Below, piece by piece: positions 34,930 through 43,830 of a stretch of 64,000 bases of DNA. Origin of the DNA: Hymenobacter sp. BT18 (lineage in GTDB: Bacteria > Bacteroidota > Bacteroidia > Cytophagales > Hymenobacteraceae); NCBI RefSeq assembly GCF_012273015.1, contig NZ_CP050954.1, positions 2,396,001-2,460,000 on the forward strand, in the 5' to 3' direction. The notes beneath the pieces were generated by a model. The model made no database searches, was not told where the DNA came from, and saw only the letters and a program-made list of their open reading frames with translations. The position numbers and the translations under genes were made by a program. Within the stretch, counting starts at the first letter, position 1. Each line of letters opens with the position of its first letter.

Positions 34930-35044
34930 GCCAGGCTCATAGCATTTAACTGCTTGCTGAAGCCAGGACGACTCTTAGCTTGGCTGCTACCGACGACTGT
35001 GCTCTGCTAGTTAGGCCTAGCTACCGTCACCATCACCCTGGATT

Positions 35045-35626
35045 TTACCCTGGGGTTGGCACGTAGCCAAGGCGGCAACGCTCCTTGTCTAACAGATGCA
35101 AATTCTGCTCGGCATCCAACCGGGTTCTGGCATTATCAAATTCCAGGCGGTACTGCTCTTTTACTTCCCGGCGTTTAATGGCCTCCATAAACCGGCGCGT
35201 GTCTTCCGGCGTTTCGAGCAGGAGGCCGGGCACCGGCGCGGGCTGGCCTTCGTCATTCTTCGCCACCATGGTAAAGTAGCTGGTATTGGTATGCTTTACC
35301 AAGCCCGTGCGCACGTCCTCGGCTATGACCTTTATGCCTACCAGTAGGGAAGTACGGCCCACGTAGTTTACCGAGGCCAGCAGGGAGACCAGCTCCCCCA
35401 CTTCTACCGGCTGCAAGAAGTTTACCCCATCCACACTCACGGTAACACAGTAGGCACCGGCGTGCTTAGATGCTGCAGCGTACGCCACCTTATCCATCAA
35501 GGAAAGCAGGATGCCGCCGTGAATTTTTCCACCGAAATTCGCGTACGCCGGTATCATCAGCTCGGTGAGGGTAACGCGGGAATAGGCCACTGGCCGGTAG
35601 TCAAGCTGAGGAGTTGAGGCTGTCAT
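35045..35626 (-). CDS. Acyl-CoA thioesterase (hotdog fold)
   Basis: A 193-residue hotdog-fold thioesterase of the YciA/BFIT type. MIPAYANFGGKIHGGILLSLMDKVAYAAASKHAG contains the hotdog helix with the catalytic aspartate (MDK), and VDGVNFLQPVEVGELVSLLASVNYVGRTS is the second characteristic strand set. It is longer than single-hotdog proteins by a charged C-terminal tail (RREVKEQYRLEFDNAR). It probably trims CoA esters, substrate unknown. It stands alone on the minus strand. Confidence 0.9.
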   Translation of the reverse strand: MTASTPQLDYRPVAYSRVTLTELMIPAYANFGGKIHGGILLSLMDKVAYAAASKHAGAYCVTVSVDGVNFLQPVEVGELVSLLASVNYVGRTSLLVGIKVIAEDVRTGLVKHTNTSYFTMVAKNDEGQPAPVPGLLLETPEDTRRFMEAIKRREVKEQYRLEFDNARTRLDAEQNLHLLDKERCRLGYVPTPG

Positions 35627-35798
35627 TCTAGGGAGGATTTTTGCAGAAAAGTGGCCCCACTTGTCGGTGTCTTGCCAATACTTACAAGCCTGTCTTGTAG
35701 TCAGTGTTTAATTGAGGCTGTAACAATTTTCACCTTAACTGAAACCCTGGGCACGCTACTGACGGCGAACAAAAATGTTTCACGTGGAACACTTTTGT

Positions 35799-36197
35799 TC
35801 ACTTCGGTCCATACACTTTCAGCAAAAGCTCATTGTACGCTTCGAGCAGGGCAATATACTTCTGCTGCAGGGCCAGAAGCTGTTTAGCAGGATCAGAATC
35901 AGCAGATTGTGTAACAGCCTGACGATGTGTTACAGGCTTATCAAGTGTAATATTACTGTTTGTAACATTATGTGTAACTGTAAAAGGCAACGAAGCTTGT
36001 TGCACGACTGTAAAATCGTTCGAAAAATCATGAGAAATTATTTCACCGACGCGCTTTACGAAAGCGTAATCAAGTGTTTCATCTTTGAATTTACGATAGA
36101 TAGTAGGACGTGTAATACCCAATTCGTCCACGATACGGGTAATCGAAATTCCGCTGTTTTTAATGGCTTCCTGCAGTATTTCGCCCTGATGCGGCAT
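35799..36197 (-). CDS. Small HTH DNA-binding protein in an AT-rich island
   Basis: A 132-residue protein. The N-terminus ILQEAIKNSGISITRIVDELGITRPTIYRKFKDET is a clear helix-turn-helix (the invertase/resolvase or TetR-like kind). The middle has a run of Val-Thr rich text (VTHNVTNSNITLDKPVTHRQAVTQ) and the C-terminus a leucine-rich helix (LLALQQKYIALLEAYNELLLKVYG) that could dimerise. Base composition is far more AT-rich than the neighbours. Its DNA and its upstream region carry many TGTAAC/GTGTAA words. No family recognised beyond the HTH. Confidence 0.7.
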   Translation of the reverse strand: MPHQGEILQEAIKNSGISITRIVDELGITRPTIYRKFKDETLDYAFVKRVGEIISHDFSNDFTVVQQASLPFTVTHNVTNSNITLDKPVTHRQAVTQSADSDPAKQLLALQQKYIALLEAYNELLLKVYGPK

Positions 36198-36478
36198 AAA
36201 CAGAGTCGTAAGATTGATACAAAGTGTAAAGATGATGAATGTGTTTCAGCAATACAAGTAATAGTAACAGATGAAATACCATAAGATACATTTTATGATA
36301 CACATGAAATAGTACACACATTACGTTACAGTGTAAATTATTAATGGTTTTACATTTTACACAGCGTAATACGTAACGCTGAGCGCCGTAAACTCTTTAC
36401 GACTTGTGATACAAAGGCCCGGAGTAACCCTCCAAAGCGTACATAGGGGTACGAATGGCCTACCGTTAGCAAAACCTA
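36198..36478. repeat. AT-rich intergenic region with repeated GTGTAA/TTACAC words
   Basis: Between the HTH gene and the GDPD gene. The stretch 36241-36300 has about 27% G+C by hand count. GTGTAAA occurs at 36224-36230 and 36331-36337, with its inverse TTTACAC at 36356-36362, among other TGATACA and GTAAC words. It may hold operators for the HTH protein. Confidence 0.5.
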
Positions 36479-37315
36479 CTAATGACTAGCCAAGAGAAAA
36501 CGGTCCGGATAATCCGTTGTAATGCCCGCCGGATGAAATGCCAATAGGCGGTGGAAGTCGGGGTACTCATTCACCGTCCAGGGAACAAGCTGTATACCGA
36601 GCTCATTCAGGTCTGTTACAAGCTCAGAAGACACCAAGGGGAAGTTGGGGCCATACACAGTGGGTACAAAGCCTAGCTCCTGCAGGTGGTCAGCATGCGG
36701 CTGCTTGTCTTCAACGAGCAAGCATACAGCCATACCCGGAAGCAGCTGATGCGCCAGCTGCAGAATGCGTTTGTCGAAACACAACAAAGTTGTGCGAGCA
36801 AGTACCTGCAGGGCCTGCAGCTCACGCACAACCAAGTCGAGGAACTGCCGGGGCGGGGGTTGGAAATGCCCCTCCCCCGCCGGCTCACTTTTCAGCTCCA
36901 CGCTAAAGCGCACCAGCGGCCTACCTAACGCCAGCGACAAACGGTCTACATCCTGAATTACTTCCCGCAGCAGGGGCTTGTAGGCCGGCACGCTTTGCTG
37001 CGCCGGGAAGGCTGGGTGCCGGGTTGAGCCGCAGTCGTAGCGGCGAATCTCGGGGTAGGATAGCGCATATAGATTGTGTTGCAGCTGCTCGTCCGGGGCA
37101 ATCGGCTGGCCAGCCGGCGTACGACAGATAGCTGACGACATCCACGGCTCGTGCGAAACCACTACTTGGCTATCGGCGGAAATAACAACATCAAGCTCTA
37201 GTACCTCAACGCCGAGCGTAACCGCGTGCCGAAAAGCCGGCAGCGTGTTTTCGGGGTAGAGCCCCCGGCACCCGCGGTGGCCATGGATAACTGGGAAAAC
37301 CGATGAATTGAGCAT
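36479..37315 (-). CDS. Glycerophosphodiester phosphodiesterase
   Basis: A 278-residue GDPD-fold protein. HGHRGCRGLYPENTLPAF holds the catalytic histidine and metal ligands (residues 11-28), followed by E40 and D42 in VLELDVVIS and H55 in VVVSHEP. The second half continues the TIM barrel (FSVELKSEP, IQLVPWTVNEYPD). It hydrolyses glycerophosphodiesters to glycerol 3-phosphate. There is no signal peptide with the start at 37315. It is divergent from the DUF2939 gene. Confidence 0.93.
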   Translation of the reverse strand: MLNSSVFPVIHGHRGCRGLYPENTLPAFRHAVTLGVEVLELDVVISADSQVVVSHEPWMSSAICRTPAGQPIAPDEQLQHNLYALSYPEIRRYDCGSTRHPAFPAQQSVPAYKPLLREVIQDVDRLSLALGRPLVRFSVELKSEPAGEGHFQPPPRQFLDLVVRELQALQVLARTTLLCFDKRILQLAHQLLPGMAVCLLVEDKQPHADHLQELGFVPTVYGPNFPLVSSELVTDLNELGIQLVPWTVNEYPDFHRLLAFHPAGITTDYPDRFLLASH

Positions 37316-37422
37316 ATATTTTCGCCCCTTGGTGAGGTCAGAAAGCAAGAGCCGGTTCTTTTACAGAGGCCTTTACGAAGTATACGCACACGCTAACTAT
37401 TCACTCTACTCGTACTACGCAG

Positions 37423-38034
37423 ATGAAGAAAATCGTAATAGCCCTGGTGTTGGCCGGCGTACTGATCGGCGGCTACCTCTACTACCGCCATGTGGTGGGC
37501 AGCCCCGAATACTCCCTGATGCAGGCGGCCAAAGCTGCGCAGAGCCACGATGCCACCACCTTTGCCCGCTACGTGGATGTGGAGAGTGTAACGGGCAGTT
37601 TAGTAGACCAGATAACTACCCAAGGCTCGGTACTGGGTGTGCTCAATCCAGGAGGACTGGCTATGAAGGGCGCCCTCGGGCTGATAAAGCCGCAGCTCAC
37701 GAAAGCCGCCCGGCGCGAAGTGGAGCAGTACATTGCTACCGGCTCGCTGGAAGCAGCAGCCCCTAAGCACGCAGTAAACGTTTCGATCCTGGGGTTGGCC
37801 GGCAAAGTAGTCAGCCCCGACAGCAAGTTCAAAGGTCTCAAGTATAGCCGGGAAGAAGGCGAGCAGGCATTCTTGGGGCTGGAATTCACGCAGCCGCGCT
37901 ACGATACCACGGTAGTTGTGGAGGTGAAGATGCGCAACCAAGGCGACTATTGGCAGGCTACTGAAATCACCAACACTGGGGAAATTCTGAAGCACGTTGC
38001 CCGCATGGAGAAGAGCAAGCTGCTTAGCCGTTGA
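37423..38034 (+). CDS. DUF2939 domain membrane-anchored protein
   Basis: A 203-residue protein with an N-terminal hydrophobic helix (IVIALVLAGVLIGGYLYY, residues 4-21) and the DUF2939 pattern SPEYSLMQAAKAAQSHDATTFARYVDVESVTGSLVDQ, after which a soluble region with LGLEFTQPRYDTTVVVEVKM follows. The family is a helical membrane-tethered domain with no known function. A good terminator lies after the stop. Confidence 0.85.
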   Translation: MKKIVIALVLAGVLIGGYLYYRHVVGSPEYSLMQAAKAAQSHDATTFARYVDVESVTGSLVDQITTQGSVLGVLNPGGLAMKGALGLIKPQLTKAARREVEQYIATGSLEAAAPKHAVNVSILGLAGKVVSPDSKFKGLKYSREEGEQAFLGLEFTQPRYDTTVVVEVKMRNQGDYWQATEITNTGEILKHVARMEKSKLLSR

Positions 38035-38059
38035 AGGCAGGAAAGAGGGGTAACCAAAA

Positions 38060-38096
38060 AAAGGCCCAGCACCAAAACGGTACTGGGCCTTTCTTA
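38060..38096 (+). terminator. Terminator of the DUF2939 gene
   Basis: AAAGGCCCAG pairs with CTGGGCCTTT (38060-38069, 38083-38092) around a loop that can be extended; TCTTATG follows. Confidence 0.75.
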
Positions 38097-38112
38097 TGCG
38101 GTCAGTGGATTC

Positions 38113-38388
38113 TTATTTTCGACCTGAGAAGAGGAAGTAAATGATAGAACCACCAAAAGGGAAGAACCAAATGATGGCCCCCCAAAGAAGCTTCTTACCC
38201 AAAGACCAGTCTTGTTTAAACAGACTGATAACGGCGGCTACGGCTAATAACAGGTAAACCACCCCAAAGATGGTTAGTGAGCCATCTGAACGGCGGCCAG
38301 AGCAGCTGCTGAGGACCGTGGATAGAGTAAGGAAAAGAGAGAAGGACAGTAAGGACCAACGTTGGGTCAAGGTTGCTAGTCTGTTCAT
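38113..38388 (-). CDS. PLDc_N-like small membrane protein
   Basis: A 91-residue protein with an N-terminal signal-type helix ending LSTVLSSCSG, where a lipidated cysteine is possible, and two further helices, LTIFGVVYLLLAVAAVISLF and LLWGAIIWFFPFGGSIIYFL. The pattern W..I...FP..G...Y.L is that of the phospholipase D N-terminal (PLDc_N) membrane domain, alone here. The same strand carries rhomboid and prenyl synthetase genes upstream. Confidence 0.7.
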   Translation of the reverse strand: MNRLATLTQRWSLLSFSLFLTLSTVLSSCSGRRSDGSLTIFGVVYLLLAVAAVISLFKQDWSLGKKLLWGAIIWFFPFGGSIIYFLFSGRK

Positions 38389-38481
38389 GGGAGTAGAGAG
38401 AAAAGGGTGAATGGCCCTTTCTACGCCGCATTTACCGGAATGGATATAGCGAACAGTCTATAATTTATATAATATTCTGAT

Positions 38482-39135
38482 TTACAGTACATTACTTAAA
38501 TACTCAAGTACTTTTTGCACAAATTCTGCGGCAGCCGAGGGAGCGAGCAACAAAGAAAAGACTACTCCAAATAGCGCGCCGTAGAAGTGCGCGTCGTGGT
38601 TGATGTTGTCGCCCTGCTGACGGCCCATGTAGTAGGAATACGCGAGGTAAAGCAACCCAAACACAAAGGGCTGGATCGGAATGGGCAACGGAAAGATGTA
38701 GATACCGCCCCCGGATTCTGCCACGGGTGAAAACAACACGCTGGCAAATACCACCGCCGACACTCCACCCGAAGCGCCCAGGCTGGAGTAGCCGGGGTTG
38801 TTGCGGTGGCGCAGGAATGTAGGAATATCCGATACGATAATAGCCCCCAGGTACAGAAGCAAAAAGCACCAGGTTCCGCCCGCCAGCCCATAGCGGCTGG
38901 CGTACTCCTGCTGCACCATGGGGCTGAAGGAATAGAAGGCAAAAAGGTTGAAAAAGAGGTGGGCGAAGTTGGCGTGCAGAAAGCCCGAGGTGATAAACCG
39001 GTACCACTGCCGTTTGCGCTCCACCAGAAAGGGAGTGAAAATCCAGCTTTCCAGCAAGCTGCGGTTCGACCAGGCATAGACCGAAATACCGGCCGTCAGC
39101 GCAATCAGGATAAGCGCCGGATTAAGAAAAGGCAT
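38482..39135 (-). CDS. Rhomboid family intramembrane serine protease
   Basis: A 217-residue six-helix rhomboid. The catalytic serine is in the GASG motif at residues 120-123 (Ser122), and the partner histidine is in AHFYGALFG (His183). The first helix has FLHANFAHLFFNLFAF, matching the GWxxxLFxH-type opening. It would cleave helical membrane proteins inside the bilayer. Both catalytic residues are present, so activity is likely; targets are unknown. It lies downstream of the polyprenyl synthetase gene. Confidence 0.92.
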   Translation of the reverse strand: MPFLNPALILIALTAGISVYAWSNRSLLESWIFTPFLVERKRQWYRFITSGFLHANFAHLFFNLFAFYSFSPMVQQEYASRYGLAGGTWCFLLLYLGAIIVSDIPTFLRHRNNPGYSSLGASGGVSAVVFASVLFSPVAESGGGIYIFPLPIPIQPFVFGLLYLAYSYYMGRQQGDNINHDAHFYGALFGVVFSLLLAPSAAAEFVQKVLEYLSNVL

Positions 39136-39179
39136 AAGCCAAGAGGTTAGGTAACAAAGCAGGCCGAATCGATACGAAC

Positions 39180-40151
39180 CTAGCTCTCGCGCTCCAGCAG
39201 CTGCAAAGCCAACTGGTGCAGCGGTTTTTTGCGCGTTTCGGGGGCCACCACGCGCTCCAGCAGCTGCAAAGCATCCAGGAAATACTCGTTGATGAGCTGC
39301 TCCGTCTGCGGGCGTATTTCGAGCTCATCATACACGGCGCGCACGGCCTGCACCTTGGCTTCGGCATCGGGCACGGGCTGGCCGATGTGCTGGGCCAATA
39401 CAGCGCGCTGGGCGGCGTTGGCCTGGGCCTGGGCGGTAAGCAGCAGGTAGGTCTTCTTATCACTGACGATGTCGCCGCCCACGCGCTTGCCGAAGGTGGC
39501 TGCGTCGCCGTACACGTCGAGCAGATCGTCGCGCAGCTGGAATGCTAGGCCGATGCCTACGCCAAACTGGCGCAGGTGGTCGGCATCCTCGCGGGAGGCG
39601 CCGCCCAGCAAAGCGCCCAGCTCCAGGGCAAAGCCCAATAGCACGGCCGTCTTCAGCCGAATCATGTCGAGGTACTGCGCAATGCTGACCTCGGTTTCCG
39701 TTTCGAAGTTCATATCCCACTGCTGGCCTTCGCACACCTCGGCGGCCGTTTGGGAAAAGCGGCGCAGCACGTGGGCCAGCAGCTCGGGACGGATATCGAA
39801 CAGCAGCTCGTAGGCCCGCACCAGCATCACGTCACCTGAGAGAATAGCCACATTGGGGTTCCACTTCTCGTGCACGGTAGCCTGGCCGCGGCGCAGGGGC
39901 GCCTGGTCCATCAGGTCGTCGTGGAGCAAAGTGAAGTTATGGAAGACCTCCGTAGCCAGCGCGGGCTTCACTATGGCGTCGAGGTCGTCGGTGAAGAGGT
40001 GGGCGCCAAGCAGGGTAAGTAGGGGCCGGATGCGCTTCCCGCCCAGGCCCATGATGTAGCGGATGGGCTCGTAGAGGCTGGTAGGCTGGTCGCCGTAGCG
40101 CAGTTCGGCGAGGCCGGCAGAAAGTTTATTGGTGAAGTAAGACAGGTCCAC
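39180..40151 (-). CDS. Polyprenyl diphosphate synthase
   Basis: A 323-residue trans-prenyltransferase of the geranylgeranyl/octaprenyl type. The first aspartate-rich motif is DDLMD (residues 78-82, in HNFTLLHDDLMD), the second RDDLLD, and GGKRIRPLLTLL precedes. The start is read from a GTG at 40151, giving VDLSYFTNKL; a longer frame upstream starts at an ATG and adds 24 residues without family match. It makes the isoprenoid tail for menaquinone or carrier lipids; chain length is not readable. Confidence 0.9.
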   Translation of the reverse strand: MDLSYFTNKLSAGLAELRYGDQPTSLYEPIRYIMGLGGKRIRPLLTLLGAHLFTDDLDAIVKPALATEVFHNFTLLHDDLMDQAPLRRGQATVHEKWNPNVAILSGDVMLVRAYELLFDIRPELLAHVLRRFSQTAAEVCEGQQWDMNFETETEVSIAQYLDMIRLKTAVLLGFALELGALLGGASREDADHLRQFGVGIGLAFQLRDDLLDVYGDAATFGKRVGGDIVSDKKTYLLLTAQAQANAAQRAVLAQHIGQPVPDAEAKVQAVRAVYDELEIRPQTEQLINEYFLDALQLLERVVAPETRKKPLHQLALQLLERES

Positions 40152-40290
40152 GGAAAAAGGTCGAGGTTCGGACAGGCAAGGTACGGCGGCGCAAGCGAAG
40201 CAGCGGAAGCCAATCAACAGCAAACACCAAAGCAGGGTTATGCACTACCGCGGGCATAGGCACGTTATCCTCGTCTCATTCTCTACTGCT

Positions 40291-40788
40291 ATGCTTGCCC
40301 GCCTATTCTTCAGTATCTGCCTCCTTCTTTTCACGGCTCAGGCCATTTATGCTCAAAACTCCTACAACCAGTGGGAGGCCAGCAAGCCTGCACCAGTAGC
40401 TAAGCCCGCTCTGGATAGGGCACCCACCAAAAAAGCACAGCGGGACACCACTTCTAGTCCAAGCTTCACAACCTCTGATGGGAAACTACTGCATGTGCAG
40501 TGTCTGCCCAGCTTCGCAGGCGGCCAGGAGGCCCTAGACGAGCTACTGAGAAAGAAAATCAAACGACCCAGCGGCCCGCGCCAGCGGGGTACAGTTCAAG
40601 TCAGCTTTGTAGTCCTGACCACCGGAGGGGTAAGCAATGTACATATCAAGCCCGGCAACGGCCTTGCCCCTGCCTATGATGCCGCCCTGATCAGCGCCAT
40701 CAATAGCCTGCCGGCAGCCTTCCAGCCAGGAGGCTGTAATGGCAATGCCCGGGCTATGGAAATAACTATTCCCTACACGTTTCGGTAA
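40291..40788 (+). CDS. TonB C-terminal-like periplasmic protein
   Basis: A 165-residue exported protein. A signal peptide (LFFSICLLLFTAQAIYAQ) is followed by a proline/lysine-rich linker and then FAGGQEALDELLRKKIKRPSGPRQRGTVQVSFVVLTTGGVSNVHIKPG, a TonB-C-like fold pattern (Gxxxxxx KIxxP....G.V.V.F.I...G.V). It lacks the membrane anchor of true TonB, so it is probably a periplasmic adaptor of the kind common in Bacteroidota. The role is unknown. Confidence 0.75.
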   Translation: MLARLFFSICLLLFTAQAIYAQNSYNQWEASKPAPVAKPALDRAPTKKAQRDTTSSPSFTTSDGKLLHVQCLPSFAGGQEALDELLRKKIKRPSGPRQRGTVQVSFVVLTTGGVSNVHIKPGNGLAPAYDAALISAINSLPAAFQPGGCNGNARAMEITIPYTFR

Positions 40789-40799
40789 ACCAGAATACG

Positions 40800-40850
40800 C
40801 CTAAGAAAAAAGTCCTTGCTGTATGATACAGCAAGGACTTTTTTCTTAGG
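40800..40850. terminator. Very long perfect bidirectional terminator
   Basis: A perfect 24-bp inverted repeat (40800-40823 and 40827-40850) with a 3-base TGA loop. A run on one side and T run on the other make it a two-way terminator between convergent genes. Confidence 0.95.
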
Positions 40851-40910
40851 CAGGTACTTTGTGCATTACTCAGGCCGGATTGATTCCCTAGCCACGAATA
40901 ACAGCATTTC

Positions 40911-43418
40911 TTACCGGCGGCGGTTGCCGCCACCGCCCGACTTCCCGCCGGGCCGGCCGCCTTTGCTGCTACGCTCGGGGCGGTAGCCGCGGCGGCTCTG
41001 GCGTTCCTCCTGCTCGCGGCGCTTCACCGAATCGGGGCGGTTATCTACCAGCTCGAAGTCGATGGTACGGTCGAGTAGGTTGGCGGCTTTCACCACCACC
41101 TGCAGCTCGTCGCCGAACTGGATGATGCGCTTGGTGTGCTGACCTACGAGGCGGTAGTTGTCCTTGTCAAGCTCGTAGAAGTCGCCGGGGATGTCGGCTA
41201 TGCGCACCATGCCCTCGCACTTGTTTTCCTCGATTTCCACGTACACGCCCCAGTCGGTGAGGCCCGATACCACGCCGGTGAACTGCTCGCCCACGCGGTC
41301 CTGCAGGAACTCTACTTGCTTGTACTTGATGCTGGCGCGCTCGGCATTGGCGGCCAGCTTCTCGCGCTCGGAGGAGTGCTTGCACTCTTCCTCAATGGGC
41401 TCCACTTCCACGTTCTTGCCGCCTTCCAGGTAGTGCTCCAGCAGGCGGTGCGCCATCATGTCGGGGTAGCGCCGGATGGGCGAGGTAAAGTGCGAGTAGT
41501 GCTCAAAGGCCAGACCAAAGTGGCCGCGCGGGTCGGTGGTGTACGTGGCCTTGGCCATGGTCCGGATAGCCAGCGTCTGGATGACGTTCTGCTCGGGCCG
41601 GCCCACCACTTCACTGCTCAAATCGTTGAGCTCGGCACTCAGCTTTTTGGGGTTGGAAAGGTCGAGCTGGTGGCCAAACTTCTGAGCAAAGAGGGCAAAG
41701 TTCTGCAGGCGCTCCTCGTCGGGGGCGTCGTGCACCCGGTAGACCATGGTGTAGCGCGGCTTGCGGTTCTTGAGCTTGAACACGAACTCGGCCACCTTGC
41801 GGTTGGCCAGCAGCATGAACTCCTCAATCATCTTGTGCGCGTCCTTGCGCTCCTTCACGTACACACCCAGCGGCTTGCCGTCGGCGTCGAGCTTGAACTT
41901 CACTTCCTGGGTTTCGAAGCTAATGGCGCCCTGCTTGAAGCGCTGGGCGCAGAGCTTCTTGGCAATGGAGTTCATCAGCTGGATTTCGGCCGTGTAGTCA
42001 GCTTCCAACCCTTCGATGCGCTCCTGGGCATCTTCGTAGGCGAAGCGGCGGTCGGAGTGGATGATGGTTTTGCCAAACCAGGAGTTGTAGAGCTTGCCGT
42101 TCTCGTCCAGCTCGAACACGGCCGAGAAGGTAAGCTTGTCCTCGTTGGGGCGCAGGGAGCAGAGGCCGTTGGAAAGGCGCTCCGGCAGCATCGGAATCAC
42201 GCGGTCTACCAGGTACACGGAGGTAGCGCGGTAGCGGGCTTCCTTTTCCAGGGCCATACCGGGCCGCACATAGTGCGTTACGTCAGCAATGTGCACGCCA
42301 ATTTCCCAATGCCCGTTTTCGAGCTTCTGAATCGACAGGGCATCGTCGAAGTCCTTGGCATCGACGGGGTCGATGGTGAAGGTGGTGATGTGGCGGAAGT
42401 CGCGGCGGCGCTCAATCTCGCCGGCCGGTATTTCCAGCGGAATGCTTTCCGACTCCGCTTCTACCTCGGCCGGAAACTCAAACGGCAGCCCAAACTCGGC
42501 CATGATGGCGTTGATTTCGGCTTCGTTCTCGCCGGCCTGACCGAAGCTGCGTGCTACCTCGCCCACGGGCTGGCGGCCGGCATCATGCTCCGGAAACTCG
42601 GTGATGCGCACCAGCACCTTCTCGCCGTGGTTGGCGCCGTGCAGGTTCTCGAAGGGCACGAACACGTCGAAGTACAGCTTGCGGTTGTCGGGCTTCACGA
42701 AGCCAATGCCACCTTTCAGGTAGAGGCGCCCCACAATCTCGGGGCGCACCCGGTTGAGGACTTCCACCACGTCGCCCACGGGGCGGCCGTCGCGGGAGCC
42801 GCGCAGGCGCAGGCGCACGGTGTCGCCGTGCATGGCAAACTTCAGCCGGTCGGTGAACACGCGCACATCCTGCTCGCTTTCCTCGGAGATGATGAAGGCG
42901 TACTTGTCGGTAGCCAGGGCCACGGTGCCGGTGATGGTGTCGCCCCCTTCGGAGCGGCCAGCGCGGCGCGGGGTGGTGGGCGCATCGGCGTCGGGAAAAT
43001 CAAACCCGGCTTCGCGGCGACGGTGTACCACCGGGTCCTGCCCTACCAGCTCGGCGGGTCGGCCACCGCGGTTGACGGCGGCGAATGGCTCCCGGTCATT
43101 TTTGCGGGTTTTGCGGCCGCTGGCGGGCTCCGTAGCGGCTTGCGCGGTACTGGCATCGGTCAGGCGGTAGTCGTCGTTCTGCAGCAGGGTAAGCTGGCCG
43201 GATTTCTTCAGGCTCTTGAGGTGCGCAAACACGTCTTCGCGCTGCTCCTTGGTGGCCACGCCCAGGCGGCGGGAAAGCTGACGGTAGGATAAAACTTTGC
43301 CCGGGTTGTCGCGGAACACGCGAAACACGAGGTCTTTGGAAATGGGAGTGGCTTGGTCGCCACGGGCTGCCTTCGCGCGGGAGGCGCGGGGGGCGGCGGA
43401 TTCGTCTTTTTCTTTCAT
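40911..43418 (-). CDS. rnr: Ribonuclease R
   Basis: An 835-residue exoribonuclease. An N-terminal winged-helix segment (VFRDNPGKVLSYRQLSRRLG) and a basic linker precede two cold-shock domains, the RNB catalytic domain (FTIDPVDAKDFDDALSI with the four aspartates, HIADVTHYVRPG, DRVIPMLPERLSNGLCSL) and the S1 domain (FTGVVSGLTDWGVYVEIEENKCEGMV). A short RGG-rich tail ends the protein. It degrades structured RNA 3' to 5'. The long opposite-strand open frame here is antisense. A strong terminator lies downstream. Confidence 0.97.
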   Translation of the reverse strand: MKEKDESAAPRASRAKAARGDQATPISKDLVFRVFRDNPGKVLSYRQLSRRLGVATKEQREDVFAHLKSLKKSGQLTLLQNDDYRLTDASTAQAATEPASGRKTRKNDREPFAAVNRGGRPAELVGQDPVVHRRREAGFDFPDADAPTTPRRAGRSEGGDTITGTVALATDKYAFIISEESEQDVRVFTDRLKFAMHGDTVRLRLRGSRDGRPVGDVVEVLNRVRPEIVGRLYLKGGIGFVKPDNRKLYFDVFVPFENLHGANHGEKVLVRITEFPEHDAGRQPVGEVARSFGQAGENEAEINAIMAEFGLPFEFPAEVEAESESIPLEIPAGEIERRRDFRHITTFTIDPVDAKDFDDALSIQKLENGHWEIGVHIADVTHYVRPGMALEKEARYRATSVYLVDRVIPMLPERLSNGLCSLRPNEDKLTFSAVFELDENGKLYNSWFGKTIIHSDRRFAYEDAQERIEGLEADYTAEIQLMNSIAKKLCAQRFKQGAISFETQEVKFKLDADGKPLGVYVKERKDAHKMIEEFMLLANRKVAEFVFKLKNRKPRYTMVYRVHDAPDEERLQNFALFAQKFGHQLDLSNPKKLSAELNDLSSEVVGRPEQNVIQTLAIRTMAKATYTTDPRGHFGLAFEHYSHFTSPIRRYPDMMAHRLLEHYLEGGKNVEVEPIEEECKHSSEREKLAANAERASIKYKQVEFLQDRVGEQFTGVVSGLTDWGVYVEIEENKCEGMVRIADIPGDFYELDKDNYRLVGQHTKRIIQFGDELQVVVKAANLLDRTIDFELVDNRPDSVKRREQEERQSRRGYRPERSSKGGRPGGKSGGGGNRRR

Positions 43419-43830
43419 GTAGAAAACGGGCCGCCAGTGGGTGTCTTTTTCGTAGGCGGCGGGGTTAAGTAAAATAGAAAGCGGCCGGATCAGGTGCTTT
43501 CCGGGGTGAAATTTGCAAGCCGTGTTACGGGCTTTGCAGGGATACTACGGAATATAGCGGGCAATAACTATTGCCGATCAAAAAATAGCCGGTTACCGTT
43601 GCGTTATGGCGGCCGAAGCGCGGTAGATGGGCCGCCGTTATCTGAGGTCTAAACGCACTTGCCGACGGAAAAGTGCCGAGTGTTTTTGTGCGAAGAGAAT
43701 TAATAAACTGTCATGCTGAGCGGAGTCGAAGCATCTCTACCGCTTCACCGGCATCATTCAACGAAGCAGTAGAGATGCTTCGACTCCGCTCAGCATGACG
43801 GTCGACTATTGACATGAGCCTATTTAACCG
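43419..43830. other. 412-base intergenic region between rnr and the ABC ATPase gene
   Basis: It holds the perfect 31-bp palindrome at 43710-43799. The rest (43419-43709) has no gene that I can support; short runs such as CGCGGTAGATGGGCCGCC show no clear element. Confidence 0.6.
43710..43799. repeat. Dispersed palindromic element, perfect 31-bp arms
   Basis: The arms at 43710-43740 and 43769-43799 are exact inverse copies, with core TCATGCTGAGCGGAGTCGAA. Inner GCTTC/GAAGC can extend the stem. Related words occur at 45869 and 50402. It sits between rnr and the ABC ATPase gene. Confidence 0.9.

Noticed and set aside
41136..43292. A 718-residue open frame on the plus strand
   Set aside because: It is antisense to rnr, which has full motifs; long antisense frames are common in GC-rich genes and the translation has no domain.
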